Assembly (NCBI GenBank): GCA_024244705.1 | Contig: JAAEOK010000032.1 | Location: 82,436 to 146,435 of the forward strand | Direction: 5' to 3' | From: Alphaproteobacteria bacterium | Lineage (GTDB): Bacteria; Pseudomonadota; Alphaproteobacteria; JAAEOK01 | Length of the DNA: 64,000 bases | Part shown: one piece after another, positions 54,937 to 63,861 of the stretch | Layout of the letters: each line of letters begins with the position of its first letter | How positions within the stretch are numbered: position 1 is the stretch's first letter | Notes under the pieces: model-generated | Databases searched by the model: none | Told to the model about the DNA's origin: nothing | The model's input: the letters and a program-made list of their open reading frames with translations, nothing else | Program-made: the position numbers and the translations under genes

Positions 54937-56165
54937 GCACTATGCAAGCAGTTGGCTATCGGGAAACCACGGATCCTCAAGCCATTCAAAGCCATATTGC
55001 CAAACACAAACTTGGCTATGCGCTCGAACGTCCGTTTTACACCTCCCGCGCGATCTACGAACGGGATCTGGAAAGGGTCTGGGACCGCAATTGGATCTGG
55101 GTCGGACATTTCAGTCAGATACCGGAAAGCGGGGACTACTTTCTGTTCGAGTTTGGAAGCGAATCCGTCATCATTGTCCGCGACAACAACGGTACCATTC
55201 GCGGCCATCTCAATACGTGCCGGCATCGCGGATCGCGTGTCTGTCTAAAGCGCTCGGGAAACGCCCGGTCATTTACCTGCCCCTATCATGCCTGGACCTA
55301 CAATCTGGATGGCCAATGGCGTGCCGGCCGGCTGGTGCCGGAAGGTTTTAACGGACGTGATTACGGACTGCTGCCGGTCAATGTTCTGGATTTTCAGGGC
55401 CTGATTTTCATCTCGCTGTCGGCGTCACCGCCGCCAATCGAACCGGCACTTGAGCGTCTCGCTCCGATGACGGCGCCGTTCGGATTTGAAAAACTGAAGA
55501 TAGCGCATCAGGCGTCCTACCCGGTTCCCGCCAACTGGAAGCTGGCGATTGAGAACTATATGGAATGCTATCATTGCGCGCCCGCGCACCGGGAATATTC
55601 CAAGTCCCACAGCCTCAAGGATCCCGCCGCGATGACGCCGGAACTGATAGCCGCAATGCAGGAAAGATCGATCAAGGCCGGCCTGCCGGTCGATGTACTC
55701 AACGAAACCGGAGATCGGACCAAACAGGTTGGAACCGACATCTATTATCGGCGCTACCCTCTTTTCCCCGGTTACCAGACGGGCAGCAAGAGTGGGGAAG
55801 GCGTGGCGCCGCCGCTGGGCGATCTTGCCTGCCATGACGGCGGGGCGACCGATGTCCAAATCGGCCCCTTGAACAACTTCCTCGTTTATTCGGACTACGT
55901 CGTGGGCTACCGGTTCATACCCACCGCACTTCAATCGACGGACATTCAGACGGTCTGGCTGGTCCGGTCCGACGCCGAGGAGGGGAAAGACTACGACCTC
56001 GAGCAACTCACCTGGCTGTGGCATGTGACGACACAGGATGACGAGCGGATTATCCGCCACAATCAGGAAGGTGTGAATTCCCTACACTACCGCCCCGGCC
56101 CGCTGTCCTCGATGGAATGGGGTATCGTCGATTTCCATCACGGCTATCTGAAAATGGTGGGCTAG
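54930..56165 (+). CDS. Rieske aromatic/N-methyl ring-type oxygenase (GbcA-like)
   Basis: 411-residue oxygenase alpha subunit. Rieske [2Fe-2S] ligands C97-H99 and C117-H120 (NTCRHRGSR, TCPYHAWTY) and the mononuclear iron region ENYMECYHCAPAHREY are intact. This resembles GbcA and stachydrine/carnitine-type monooxygenases that N-demethylate quaternary ammonium compounds. Its ATG overlaps the dehydrogenase stop. No reductase partner (GbcB-like) is next to it, so electrons must come from elsewhere, possibly the adjacent flavoprotein. Confidence 0.9.
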   Translation: MVSTMQAVGYRETTDPQAIQSHIAKHKLGYALERPFYTSRAIYERDLERVWDRNWIWVGHFSQIPESGDYFLFEFGSESVIIVRDNNGTIRGHLNTCRHRGSRVCLKRSGNARSFTCPYHAWTYNLDGQWRAGRLVPEGFNGRDYGLLPVNVLDFQGLIFISLSASPPPIEPALERLAPMTAPFGFEKLKIAHQASYPVPANWKLAIENYMECYHCAPAHREYSKSHSLKDPAAMTPELIAAMQERSIKAGLPVDVLNETGDRTKQVGTDIYYRRYPLFPGYQTGSKSGEGVAPPLGDLACHDGGATDVQIGPLNNFLVYSDYVVGYRFIPTALQSTDIQTVWLVRSDAEEGKDYDLEQLTWLWHVTTQDDERIIRHNQEGVNSLHYRPGPLSSMEWGIVDFHHGYLKMVG

Positions 56166-56192
56166 GCGCGAGATAGAGTTCTCGCCGTCTTC

Positions 56193-56281
56193 GAAGCTAC
56201 ATGTGGATAGCCGCGCCACCTTCGGGACCAATAGCTGACGTACCCGTCCAATCGTGAGGCGAATGAGCCGGTATCCACACC
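56193..56281. repeat. Left copy of a ~90-bp direct repeat
   Basis: Shares ATCGTGAGGCGAATGAGCCG (20 bp exact), CTGACGTACCCG and CGGGACCAA blocks, in order and the same orientation, with 61946-62038. The two copies differ by a few small indels. They flank the beta-helix, cytochrome b561, IS5 remnant and C45 hydrolase block. Origin unknown; no tRNA or gene end is recognised within it. Confidence 0.7.
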
Positions 56282-56291
56282 CGCGACCGAC

Positions 56292-58658
56292 CTATTGCGC
56301 GGGAAGCTCGTAACCGCCTCGGTCGACGTCGGCTTCCCCCTTGCTCGCCCTGTTGTTCGACATCCGGCAGTCCTTGACCACGAGTTGCGCATCATAGTTT
56401 TGTGACCCGGCACCGCCGGCCATCGCCACGTTGCTTATCATCGAACACCCGTCGATGCGGACGATCGAGGAATCGGTTGCCGCGATGCCACCGCCGCGCA
56501 AACCGGCCCGGTTCCCCTTGAAGCTGAGCTCCGTGCCCATCACGATGCTCGCCTCGAGTTGCGACGCGCGGCTAATCGTGTAGATCGCGCCGCCGTCGGC
56601 GCCTGCTTCATTGTCGATGAAACTGGCGTTGGAGAGCACCGGGCGCGCGCCATAGTCGACGAAGTACGCGCCACCCGACCAGCGCGCCCGATTACCCTCG
56701 AAGGCGACATCCGTCATCTTCGTGACAACGCCGACCCGATCGACGATCGCGCCGCCGAAGCCGGCTGAGTTGTCGGTGAAGCGGCAATTGGAAATGCTGA
56801 CCTGTGCTCGGTTGTAGGAATACAAGGCGCCACCCTCCTGCGCCTCATTTCCGTCGAATACGCAGTTGGCCAAGGCCATGGAAAAGCCGGTGATCGTCGG
56901 GCTAAACGGGGCCATCTGAGTGGCGTCCGCGTAGTTGACGAGGCCACCGCCCTTCGAATCGTAACCGCTGCCGTCCGCATTGCCGGCGGTCACGGTCACG
57001 CCGTCGAGTCGGGCGCCATTGGCACCGACAAAAACATGGTAGGCGTTGTCGGAGGCCAGCATGCGTGCGCCGATGTCGCCGGAGAGCACGGTGATGTTCT
57101 GCTCCCAATCCCGGGCGTCAAGGCTTGTTTCGGAGCCGGTGAAACCGCCATAGACCGCGACACCGGGCTTCAGCCGAAAAGCCGCATGTCGTCCGTCACC
57201 CCTCGGCGTATAGATCCCGGCGGCGAGCCAGACCGACCCGGCCCGCTCCGCCGCCGCATCGATGCCGCTTTGAAGATCGCGAAAGGCCGATGCCCAAGAC
57301 GAGCCATCGGGATCGGCAGCGTTGCTGGCCGCATCGACGTAGACGGGCGCGGCCGAGATGTCATGGGTTTTCGCCGCCGCGATATCCGCTTCATGCACTT
57401 CTCTTGCGCGCGCCGTCAGCTCCTTGACCATGGCGGCAATCTCGCCCGCTGGCACAGGTTTCTGGACTTCGTCGCCGACGATCGAACCGGCGATCTGGGG
57501 CTGGTTGTCGTGCCAGTTGTAGATGTCCGCGGGCCCGGCGGGCGCGCTGTTATCCCGGACGATTGTGTTGACCACGACAGGATTGTTGGCGGGGCCAGTG
57601 CCCTGATAGAGACCGGCACCGAGATCCGCCGCCACATTGTGAGTGATCACGCTGCCGACGATCACCGGCGCGGATCCGCCATCGTTGCCGATGGCCGCGG
57701 CTTGAAACGCCTCGTTCCAAACGAAAATGCTATCGCGAATCTCCGGCGAACAGCCGAAGTCGTTATAGATGGCGCCGCCCTTGCCGCCCGAGCGGTTGCC
57801 GACGAACAACGACTGGATAATGGTCGGGTTCGTCTCCATATCGTTGGAAATTGCGCCGCCGCGCATGATCGCCAGATTATTGCGGAACTCGCAGTTTTCG
57901 AATCGCGCGGCACGACGACTGACAAGATCTCGCGCCGAAGTGCCTTCCGCGGTCATGTTGTAGACCGCCCCGGCTTTCATCGCCCGGTTGTCGCGAAAGA
58001 TGCAGTTTCGGACCAACGGTGCCGCGCGAAAGTTCAGCATGCCGCCGCCATTGGTGTCGTTTCCGCTGCCCCGCAGGACTGCCTCCGGCGTCGTATGGAT
58101 CGGTTCGTCGGACGGGGTAGCGCCTTGCCTGTCGGCGGCACCGGCTTGGGGACCGCTCGGCGCAGCGGCTTGCCCGTCAGCAGCGCCGGGGCGCGGGCTG
58201 GGCGGCGCATCGGGGATCGCCGTGCCATGCGCGACGGTGACGCCGTCGAGCACCGCGTCGTCGGCGCCGACAACCACATGAAAACTGTTGTCCCGCCAAT
58301 CCCCCGGCACACCTATATCGCCGCTGAGGATGGTTTCGTTCAGTCGCCACGCACGCGCGCTTCGCTCGGTCTCATCGCCGGCGAAGCCGCCATAGACGCC
58401 GACACCTTCGATGAGTGCGAAGGACGCGCGTCGATCATTGGCGTCGGACGGCCTATAGGTGCCACCCGCGACCCATATCTCGTCGCCGGCCTTGGCGATG
58501 TCGAGCGCTGCCGTCAGCGTCCGGTAGGCGCTGGCCCATTCCGAGCCGTCTCCGGCATCGTTCTCCACTGCTTGATTCACGTAGAGCACACGCGCCGATC
58601 CGGTCGCCGGATGGAGAATGCCAGCCATCACAGCGATAGCGCACAGGAATTGCCACAT
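56292..58658 (-). CDS. Two-repeat right-handed beta-helix surface protein
   Basis: 788 residues, exported (signal peptide MWQFLCAIAVMAGIL to about residue 23). Two homologous halves, starting near residues 24 and 438, each begin VLYVNQAVENDAGDGSEWAS / PVYVDAASNAADPDGSSWAS, followed by pectate-lyase-like beta-helix coils (many CxFxxNxAxxGGAI repeats). A Pro/Ala linker (about 149-183) contains repeated GAADxQ. It may be a polysaccharide-binding or surface protein. SD AGGAG precedes the ATG. No catalytic residues were recognised. Confidence 0.82.
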   Translation of the reverse strand: MWQFLCAIAVMAGILHPATGSARVLYVNQAVENDAGDGSEWASAYRTLTAALDIAKAGDEIWVAGGTYRPSDANDRRASFALIEGVGVYGGFAGDETERSARAWRLNETILSGDIGVPGDWRDNSFHVVVGADDAVLDGVTVAHGTAIPDAPPSPRPGAADGQAAAPSGPQAGAADRQGATPSDEPIHTTPEAVLRGSGNDTNGGGMLNFRAAPLVRNCIFRDNRAMKAGAVYNMTAEGTSARDLVSRRAARFENCEFRNNLAIMRGGAISNDMETNPTIIQSLFVGNRSGGKGGAIYNDFGCSPEIRDSIFVWNEAFQAAAIGNDGGSAPVIVGSVITHNVAADLGAGLYQGTGPANNPVVVNTIVRDNSAPAGPADIYNWHDNQPQIAGSIVGDEVQKPVPAGEIAAMVKELTARAREVHEADIAAAKTHDISAAPVYVDAASNAADPDGSSWASAFRDLQSGIDAAAERAGSVWLAAGIYTPRGDGRHAAFRLKPGVAVYGGFTGSETSLDARDWEQNITVLSGDIGARMLASDNAYHVFVGANGARLDGVTVTAGNADGSGYDSKGGGLVNYADATQMAPFSPTITGFSMALANCVFDGNEAQEGGALYSYNRAQVSISNCRFTDNSAGFGGAIVDRVGVVTKMTDVAFEGNRARWSGGAYFVDYGARPVLSNASFIDNEAGADGGAIYTISRASQLEASIVMGTELSFKGNRAGLRGGGIAATDSSIVRIDGCSMISNVAMAGGAGSQNYDAQLVVKDCRMSNNRASKGEADVDRGGYELPAQ

Positions 58659-58719
58659 GATGATCGCTCCTCTGAAATGCTTTACCGGCGGCGGCCGATC
58701 ACACACCGCGATGCACGCC

Positions 58720-59274
58720 TCAGGCACTTCCGATCATGCGCGCGAGCGTTGCGTCCCTATCGATGATGTGATGCTTCAGCGCGGCCAAGACATGCACGCC
58801 GATGATGGCGATAAGAGCATAGGCCACGACAAAATGGACCCATGCCGCCGCCGCCGAAACGGCTTTGTGCTCCGGTAGCGCCGGCAAGTCGAACAGACCG
58901 AACAGCGAAATCGCGTGGCCGCCGGTCGACGATGTGATGTAGCCGGAGATGGGCATGAACAGGATCCCGATCAGCAAGGCAATGTGGACCGCCCTCGAGG
59001 CCACCAGCTGCCAATGGGGCATCTCTGCGATCTCTTCCGGGAATCCGCGCGCGATCCGCCAGAGCACCCGCCAGGCTCCCAGGATAAGAACGAGCACCCC
59101 GATCGATTTGTGGATTTGAAGCAGTGCAAGCTGGTCGGGGCCGCGCCCCATCGCGTCGAGGTAGAGCCCGAAGGCCAGCATGCCAATGATCAGGGCGGCG
59201 ATCACCCAGTGGTTGATGATGGAGATGGCGCCGAATCGCGCGCCGTTGGGAATCGGCCCTGATCGCATCGACAT
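58720..59274 (-). CDS. Cytochrome b561 family protein
   Basis: 184 residues, four membrane helices. The haem histidines are plausible at NHWVIAALI, LQIHKSIGVL, HIALLIGILF and IGVHVLAALKHH. It is a di-haem membrane electron carrier, probably quinol-linked. GGAGG lies 8 bp before the ATG at 59274. The beta-helix gene follows 61 bp downstream on the same strand, perhaps in the same operon; the reason for the pairing is unknown. Confidence 0.88.
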   Translation of the reverse strand: MSMRSGPIPNGARFGAISIINHWVIAALIIGMLAFGLYLDAMGRGPDQLALLQIHKSIGVLVLILGAWRVLWRIARGFPEEIAEMPHWQLVASRAVHIALLIGILFMPISGYITSSTGGHAISLFGLFDLPALPEHKAVSAAAAWVHFVVAYALIAIIGVHVLAALKHHIIDRDATLARMIGSA

Positions 59275-59499
59275 TTCTTGGCCTCCATCTTTGAAGTGTG
59301 GTTTGTGCCGACATTTCCCAGAAAACCTCCAATCCAGGGAAATCGTACCACTGGTCCACCGCCAAATCGACACTCGCGGGTTTGCCGCTGGGCGTCTGGG
59401 CCCATACCGAGCGCCTTTCGCGCTGTGGCCCGCGGTCCCTTGCAGGGGAAGCCGTAATGGCCCAATCTGAGGCTTCGATACCGGTCATCCGGTGAATGC

Positions 59500-59769
59500 C
59501 GGTTCAAGCTGAAAGACGGGCCGGACGATCCGCTGGCCGCTGGCGGACGCAATGGTGAGGCAAACTTCCGCGGTGAAAGACGATCGAGCGAGGCCCATAC
59601 CTCGACCACCGACCCGGATGCGCGGCTTTACTGCAAGGGATCGGGCAAGGAGGCGAAGTTGTGCTTCATCGCTCACGGGCTGATGGAGAACCGGTCGGGG
59701 TTGCTGGTTGATGCTTACCTGAGCGCGGTTGACGGCCATGCCGAACGGGTGGCGGCGCTTCACATGATC
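59500..59769 (+). pseudogene. IS5-type transposase fragment
   Basis: In one frame the segment reads ANFRGERRSSEAHTSTTDPDARLYCKG, GKEAKLCFIAHGLMENRSGLLVDAY and GHAERVAALHM, matching the DDE-domain core of IS5-family transposases (NFHGEKRSNATHASTTDPDA... from memory). No start, end or inverted repeats are present, so this is a truncated relic of about 90 codons in the gap between the b561 and C45 genes. Confidence 0.75.
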
Positions 59770-59827
59770 TCGACGTGCGCGGTGCAATGCTGCCGAGACG
59801 GCATACAACTCCAAGGAGCACTCAGCA

Positions 59828-61285
59828 ATGAAGATATTGAAGATCCGGCTTGCCCTTGCTGCCTTGGTCGTGGTCTCGGGTTTCACCATTGTCGAGGCAT
59901 CGGCGCAGGATGCCCTTACCGGTGAGGAGAAGGGCTGGCTGGCGAAGGCGAGGCGCTCTGAGGCCGATGGCTGGATCCGCATCAAGGTCGGGGGCGAGCC
60001 GTTCGAGCGCGGATTCCAGCACGGATATTTGGTCGCCGAGGAATTCAAGGACGCCTGGCGCGTCTATAGCGCAATGACCCTGCAGACGACCGGCCTCAGC
60101 CTCGACTTCTTCGTCGACAAGGTGGTCGAGATGCACAAGTCACTGATACCGGCCGAGCAGTTGGAGGAGATGAGCGGCATCGCCGCAGGACTGACGAAGG
60201 CCGGAGTGCCGACGACGCTCGACCAGATCATCGGCTGGAACGCCTACATGGAAATTACCGGCTATTGGTGGCCGACCGTCGCCTCACAGTACAAGAGCGC
60301 CGCACCCGGCGCCGTCGGCATGAGCAAGGCGAAGAGCCATTGCAGCGCGTTCATCGCCACCGGATCGGTAACCTCCGACGGCAAGATCGTCATTGGCCAC
60401 GAATCCTTCACCGAGTTCTGGAACGGCCAGTACATGAACCTCATCGTCGATATTACCCCGGCAAAAGGCGAGCGGATGGTCATGCAGACCTCACCGGGCT
60501 GGATCGCCTCGATGACGGACTTCTGGGTCACCGGCGGCGGGATGGTCGTCGTCGAAACCACGATCGTCGGCTTTGTTGGCTATGACCCGAAGAAAGTCCC
60601 CGAATATGTCCGCGCCCGCAACGCATCCCAATATGCGACGAGCATCGACGAATGGGTGAAGTTGATGGATGCTGAGAACAATGGCGGCTACGCCAATTCC
60701 TGGCTGATCGGCGACATCAAGACTAACGAGATTGCAAAATACGAACAGGGCCTCATCTACCAGAACTTCCAGAAGAAGACCGATGGCTGGTACTTCGGCG
60801 ACAACGCCCCGGACGATCCGCGCATCCGCAATCTCGAATCCTCCGACGTCGGCTTCAACGATATCCGCCAGCAGACCGGCGCGCGGCGTATACGCTGGCC
60901 ACAACTTCTGACGCAATATGAGGGCAAGATCAACGTCGAGACCGGCCAGAAGATTCTCGGCGACACCTTCGACGTCTATCTCATGCGGATCGAACCATCT
61001 TCGCGCACGATCTCTTCGCACTATGACACCGATCCGCAATTCTACGTCAGCGACCCGAATGCCGTGTGGAACGTGCCCTACTATCCGGCCGGATCGGTTG
61101 ACGGGAAGGTGACGACGGCGGACGCGGCGAAGGAGATGAGCATGTGGGGTCGCTTCGGTCGCGCCGACGGCCTTGCCTTCGACGCCGACGAGTTCCTGCG
61201 CATCCATCCCCAGTGGAACTGGCAGGAGGGCTACCTCAAGAGCCGCCCGCACGAGCCCTGGAGCTATTTCGACGGCTCAAAATAG
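59828..61285 (+). CDS. C45/phospholipase B-like autoproteolytic hydrolase
   Basis: 485-residue secreted hydrolase of the Ntn-type C45/phospholipase B superfamily. Signal peptide ending near ASAQDAL, then GGEPFERGFQHGYLVAEEFKD and the likely nucleophile Cys172 in SKAKSHCSAFIATGS, followed by IVIGHESFTEFWNG. It probably cleaves an acyl or amide bond after self-processing at the cysteine. A conventional SD (AAGGAG) precedes the ATG. It is flanked by IS and repeat remnants. Confidence 0.85.
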   Translation: MKILKIRLALAALVVVSGFTIVEASAQDALTGEEKGWLAKARRSEADGWIRIKVGGEPFERGFQHGYLVAEEFKDAWRVYSAMTLQTTGLSLDFFVDKVVEMHKSLIPAEQLEEMSGIAAGLTKAGVPTTLDQIIGWNAYMEITGYWWPTVASQYKSAAPGAVGMSKAKSHCSAFIATGSVTSDGKIVIGHESFTEFWNGQYMNLIVDITPAKGERMVMQTSPGWIASMTDFWVTGGGMVVVETTIVGFVGYDPKKVPEYVRARNASQYATSIDEWVKLMDAENNGGYANSWLIGDIKTNEIAKYEQGLIYQNFQKKTDGWYFGDNAPDDPRIRNLESSDVGFNDIRQQTGARRIRWPQLLTQYEGKINVETGQKILGDTFDVYLMRIEPSSRTISSHYDTDPQFYVSDPNAVWNVPYYPAGSVDGKVTTADAAKEMSMWGRFGRADGLAFDADEFLRIHPQWNWQEGYLKSRPHEPWSYFDGSK

Positions 61286-61287
61286 AA

Positions 61288-61316
61288 CCGACGGAAATCG
61301 CGCCGATTTCCGTCGG
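61288..61316. terminator. Perfect 13-bp hairpin after the C45 hydrolase gene
   Basis: CCGACGGAAATCG, loop CGC, CGATTTCCGTCGG, starting 2 bp after the stop codon. The stem is strong but no U-run follows, so it may protect the mRNA 3' end or terminate weakly. Confidence 0.5.
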
Positions 61317-61476
61317 CCGCGGTCTGGTGATCGGGTTCGCCGGGTCTATCCCCCACCTCGTGGGCGATCTCGGTTTGGCTTGCGCGGTTACCATGAGTCT
61401 TGGTCCGAGGAATCATCTGGGGAGTATCGGTTTAGAGCGGCAACAGCGCTCCCCGACCTCTTAGAACGGGCCGCAC

Positions 61477-61731
61477 TCACGCCCCCTTCGCTTCCGCCGC
61501 CCTCACCAGCGCCCGAATCGTGATTTCGTTGACGTCCAACCCAACAGCCTGCATGTTCTTCATCGCCTCGGGCGCGATTTGCTCGGCATGGCGCCAAGCC
61601 TCTTCCACGTTGGCCTCGAATACGTCGCCCCATTCGGCCCGCAGTTTCTTGCCCGTGCGATCGGCTTCCGCCAATATCTCATCTTCGCTTGGTGGCCTCG
61701 AACGCGCTGACCGGGGCGTTCGAGGGCGCAA
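61477..61731 (-). pseudogene. Short ORF, probable 5'-truncated gene fragment
   Basis: 84 codons. From about residue 14 it reads PPSEDEILAEADRTGKKLRAEWGDVFEANVEEAW, a plausible amphipathic, protein-like segment that resembles the C-terminal part of phage capsid/portal-associated proteins. The first residues (MRPRTPRSARSRP) look like arbitrary sequence, so the original start may be lost. It lies in the accessory segment between IS relics. Family not confirmed. Confidence 0.35.
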
Positions 61732-61945
61732 ATGGCGCCTGGAGGGTACTCATAGGGTACTTTGCACGCCCGCCTGCCGGTCGCTTTTTTGCGACGTTTA
61801 TCGTCGAGCCCAGTCGAAGGCAATATTATCTGCAATTGACTTGCCCTGGAATAGACCAACCTCTTACGACTGAATAATTCGAATATGGAGTAGTGACCTA
61901 CGAGCGCCCGCTTGATCTCGGCGTTATCCGAATGGACACTAGCTA
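61732..61945. other. Intergenic stretch in the accessory region
   Basis: No gene recognised. Together with the next segment (the right repeat copy and up to the amidohydrolase stop at 62111) it forms about 380 bp of apparently non-coding, possibly degraded sequence. Confidence 0.5.
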
Positions 61946-62038
61946 GAAGCAAATGTTGGACAGATGGGGTGATCGGGACCAACAGATCTGACGTACCCGC
62001 ATTGCCGATCGTGAGGCGAATGAGCCGTTATTCACACC
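61946..62038. repeat. Right copy of a ~90-bp direct repeat
   Basis: Same orientation as the copy at 56193-56281, with blocks CGGGACCAA, CTGACGTACCCG and ATCGTGAGGCGAATGAGCCG in order, then TTATTCACACC vs GTATCCACACC. Spacing between copies is about 5.7 kb. Confidence 0.7.
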
Positions 62039-62110
62039 TCCCAAAGGACGGCCACCGACAACAATCCTACATCCCACGTGGCGAATACCTGCCTTCTTGT
62101 TCTGAGCGGT

Positions 62111-63367
62111 CTATCGGTTTGCAAGATCGGCAAGACAGGCAGCAAGGACACGGGTTCCCGCGGCCAAGTCCTGCGGTGCGGCATATTCCGCTTCGTTGTG
62201 GCTCAGACCGTCTTTGCATGGAACGAAGATCATTCCTGTCGGACAGACTCTATTCATGTTTTGTGCGTCGTGGCCACCGCCTGAGGGCATGACCTTGAAC
62301 GGCACCCCGAGGGATTCCGTGTGCTTGTGAACGGTTTCGACCATGTCGGGGCGAAAAACGGTTGGAAGGGCGTCGAGGGTCTTTTCGATGGTCACCTCGC
62401 AGCCGCGCGCGTGCTGTCGGCAGACTGGTTCGATTTGGGATAGGAACCTCTCGAAGGCCTCGGTTTCCGGATGCCGAAAGTCGATGGTAAAGAAGACGCG
62501 TCCCGGGACCGTGTTGGGCGAACCGGGAAACACCTCAAATCGTCCGAACGTGCAACGGACCGTATCCGTCGGATCTTCCATGACCTGTTCGAGGGCACCG
62601 ACCATCTCGGCGGCCGCTTTCAGTGCATCCTTGCGGGTCTTCATCGGACTGGTGCCGGCGTGGGCCTCCTGACCGAGTACTTCAATGCCATACCATCGAA
62701 TGCCTTGAATGCCGGTGACGACACCAATGGTCTTCTCCTCGGCCTCCAAAACGGGGCCTTGTTCGATATGGGTTTCGATGTAGGCGGCGGCTGGGAACCC
62801 GGTCTTTCGTCTAAGGATGTTTGGCTCGGCATCGAGGGTCTCCTGGAGAGCGCGCTCGACTGAAATCCCGTCCTTGTCGACAATGGGTAAGGCTTTTTCC
62901 GGTGGGAGTTGTCCAGTGAACACCAAAGAGCCCATGAGCCCCGGCTGAAAGCGGCTACCCTCTTCCCCCATCCAGGCGATGACCTCAATCGGCCGTTTCG
63001 TCTGTACGCCGGATTCGTCAAGTGACACGAGCGCCTCGAGACCGGCCATAACGCCGTAGATACCGTCGAATTTGCCGCCCTTCGGCTGGCTGTCGATATG
63101 GCTACCGGTCGTCACCGGCGCAGCATCCGCATCGGTTCCGTTGCGCCGGACGAAAAGGTTCCCAATATCATCGGTGCTGATTTCGAAACCGTGTTCGTCT
63201 GACCACGTCTTCATCTGTTTGCGTGCAGCGATGTCCTCGGTCGACAAAGCCTGACGGTTGACGCCCCCGTTGGACAGGGCGCCGTATTGGGCCATGGTCA
63301 TGAGGCGGTCCCACAAACGTTCTTCACTGACCGCGTTCGCGGCCTTCTGTTCCAACGATTCCGCCAT
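62111..63367 (-). CDS. Zn-dependent hydrolase (N-carbamoyl-L-amino-acid hydrolase/allantoate amidohydrolase family, M20)
   Basis: 418 residues. Metal ligands are visible in TGSHIDSQPKGGKFDG (His, Asp), GEEGSRFQPG (Glu) and YIETHIEQGPVLE (His), with the C-terminal conserved MPSGGGHDAQNM and HNEAEYA. Family members cleave carbamoyl or ureido groups from amino acids, allantoate or ureidopropionate; the exact substrate is open. The second of two tandem ATGs has the best spacing from GGAGG. Upstream 63368-63728 shows no gene. Confidence 0.92.
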   Translation of the reverse strand: MAESLEQKAANAVSEERLWDRLMTMAQYGALSNGGVNRQALSTEDIAARKQMKTWSDEHGFEISTDDIGNLFVRRNGTDADAAPVTTGSHIDSQPKGGKFDGIYGVMAGLEALVSLDESGVQTKRPIEVIAWMGEEGSRFQPGLMGSLVFTGQLPPEKALPIVDKDGISVERALQETLDAEPNILRRKTGFPAAAYIETHIEQGPVLEAEEKTIGVVTGIQGIRWYGIEVLGQEAHAGTSPMKTRKDALKAAAEMVGALEQVMEDPTDTVRCTFGRFEVFPGSPNTVPGRVFFTIDFRHPETEAFERFLSQIEPVCRQHARGCEVTIEKTLDALPTVFRPDMVETVHKHTESLGVPFKVMPSGGGHDAQNMNRVCPTGMIFVPCKDGLSHNEAEYAAPQDLAAGTRVLAACLADLANR

Positions 63368-63728
63368 CATTTCCTCCTTGAGAACTGCACAATGGGCTAG
63401 TTCGCTCGCCCAATCGCCCTGATTGTTGGGTATCCTGCGTCCCAAACTGCGGCAAATACTTTCACGAAATTAATAGTCGGGAACATCCGGCGTCCAAATG
63501 ATTGAAGAAAAGAGTGATCAGCTAAGCCTCCGCCACTGCCACCTTCTCTGTGGCTCTAGTCGGTTGTCACGCCTTTGAATCCACTGCGCTTGAGCCTACT
63601 CTTATGCTTGGTATGTATGACCCGCCCCCACGGTAAATACCGCGCGCCAGTTTAGACCAGTCGCGGTGTTCGCCGAGCGGCGATTTGCCGGCAGCCCGTC
63701 AATCGCGGAGGGCAGTTCGCGACGGTGA
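63368..63728. other. Gene-free stretch upstream of the amidohydrolase
   Basis: About 360 bp. It holds the amidohydrolase leader and promoter and then degraded insertion-sequence material. No full gene recognised; short frames have no family resemblance. Confidence 0.5.
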
Positions 63729-63861
63729 GGCTCGATCCGTCTTGTTCCGCTGAACCTTGAGAACTTGATGCACTGATCTGGCATCCAAGACCGTGGCTTT
63801 GAAGCCCAGTGCGGTCGGCTCATGCCACAGCCAACTTGCGAGCGGACCTGTCTCGACGGCT
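63729..63861 (-). pseudogene. IS110-type transposase fragment
   Basis: Reads VETGPLASWLWHEPTALGFK and TVLDARSVHQVLKVQRNKTDRA, the conserved N-terminal region of IS110-family transposases (typically LETGPLSSWL...DARHAHKAL...NKTDRNDA, from memory). The match stops after KTDRA and the other side is cut by the IS630 element, so only about 45 codons survive. Confidence 0.75.

Noticed and set aside
61288..61316. The 13-bp stem as a classical rho-independent terminator.
   Set aside because: No U-run follows the stem, so it is listed only as a terminator-like hairpin at low confidence.
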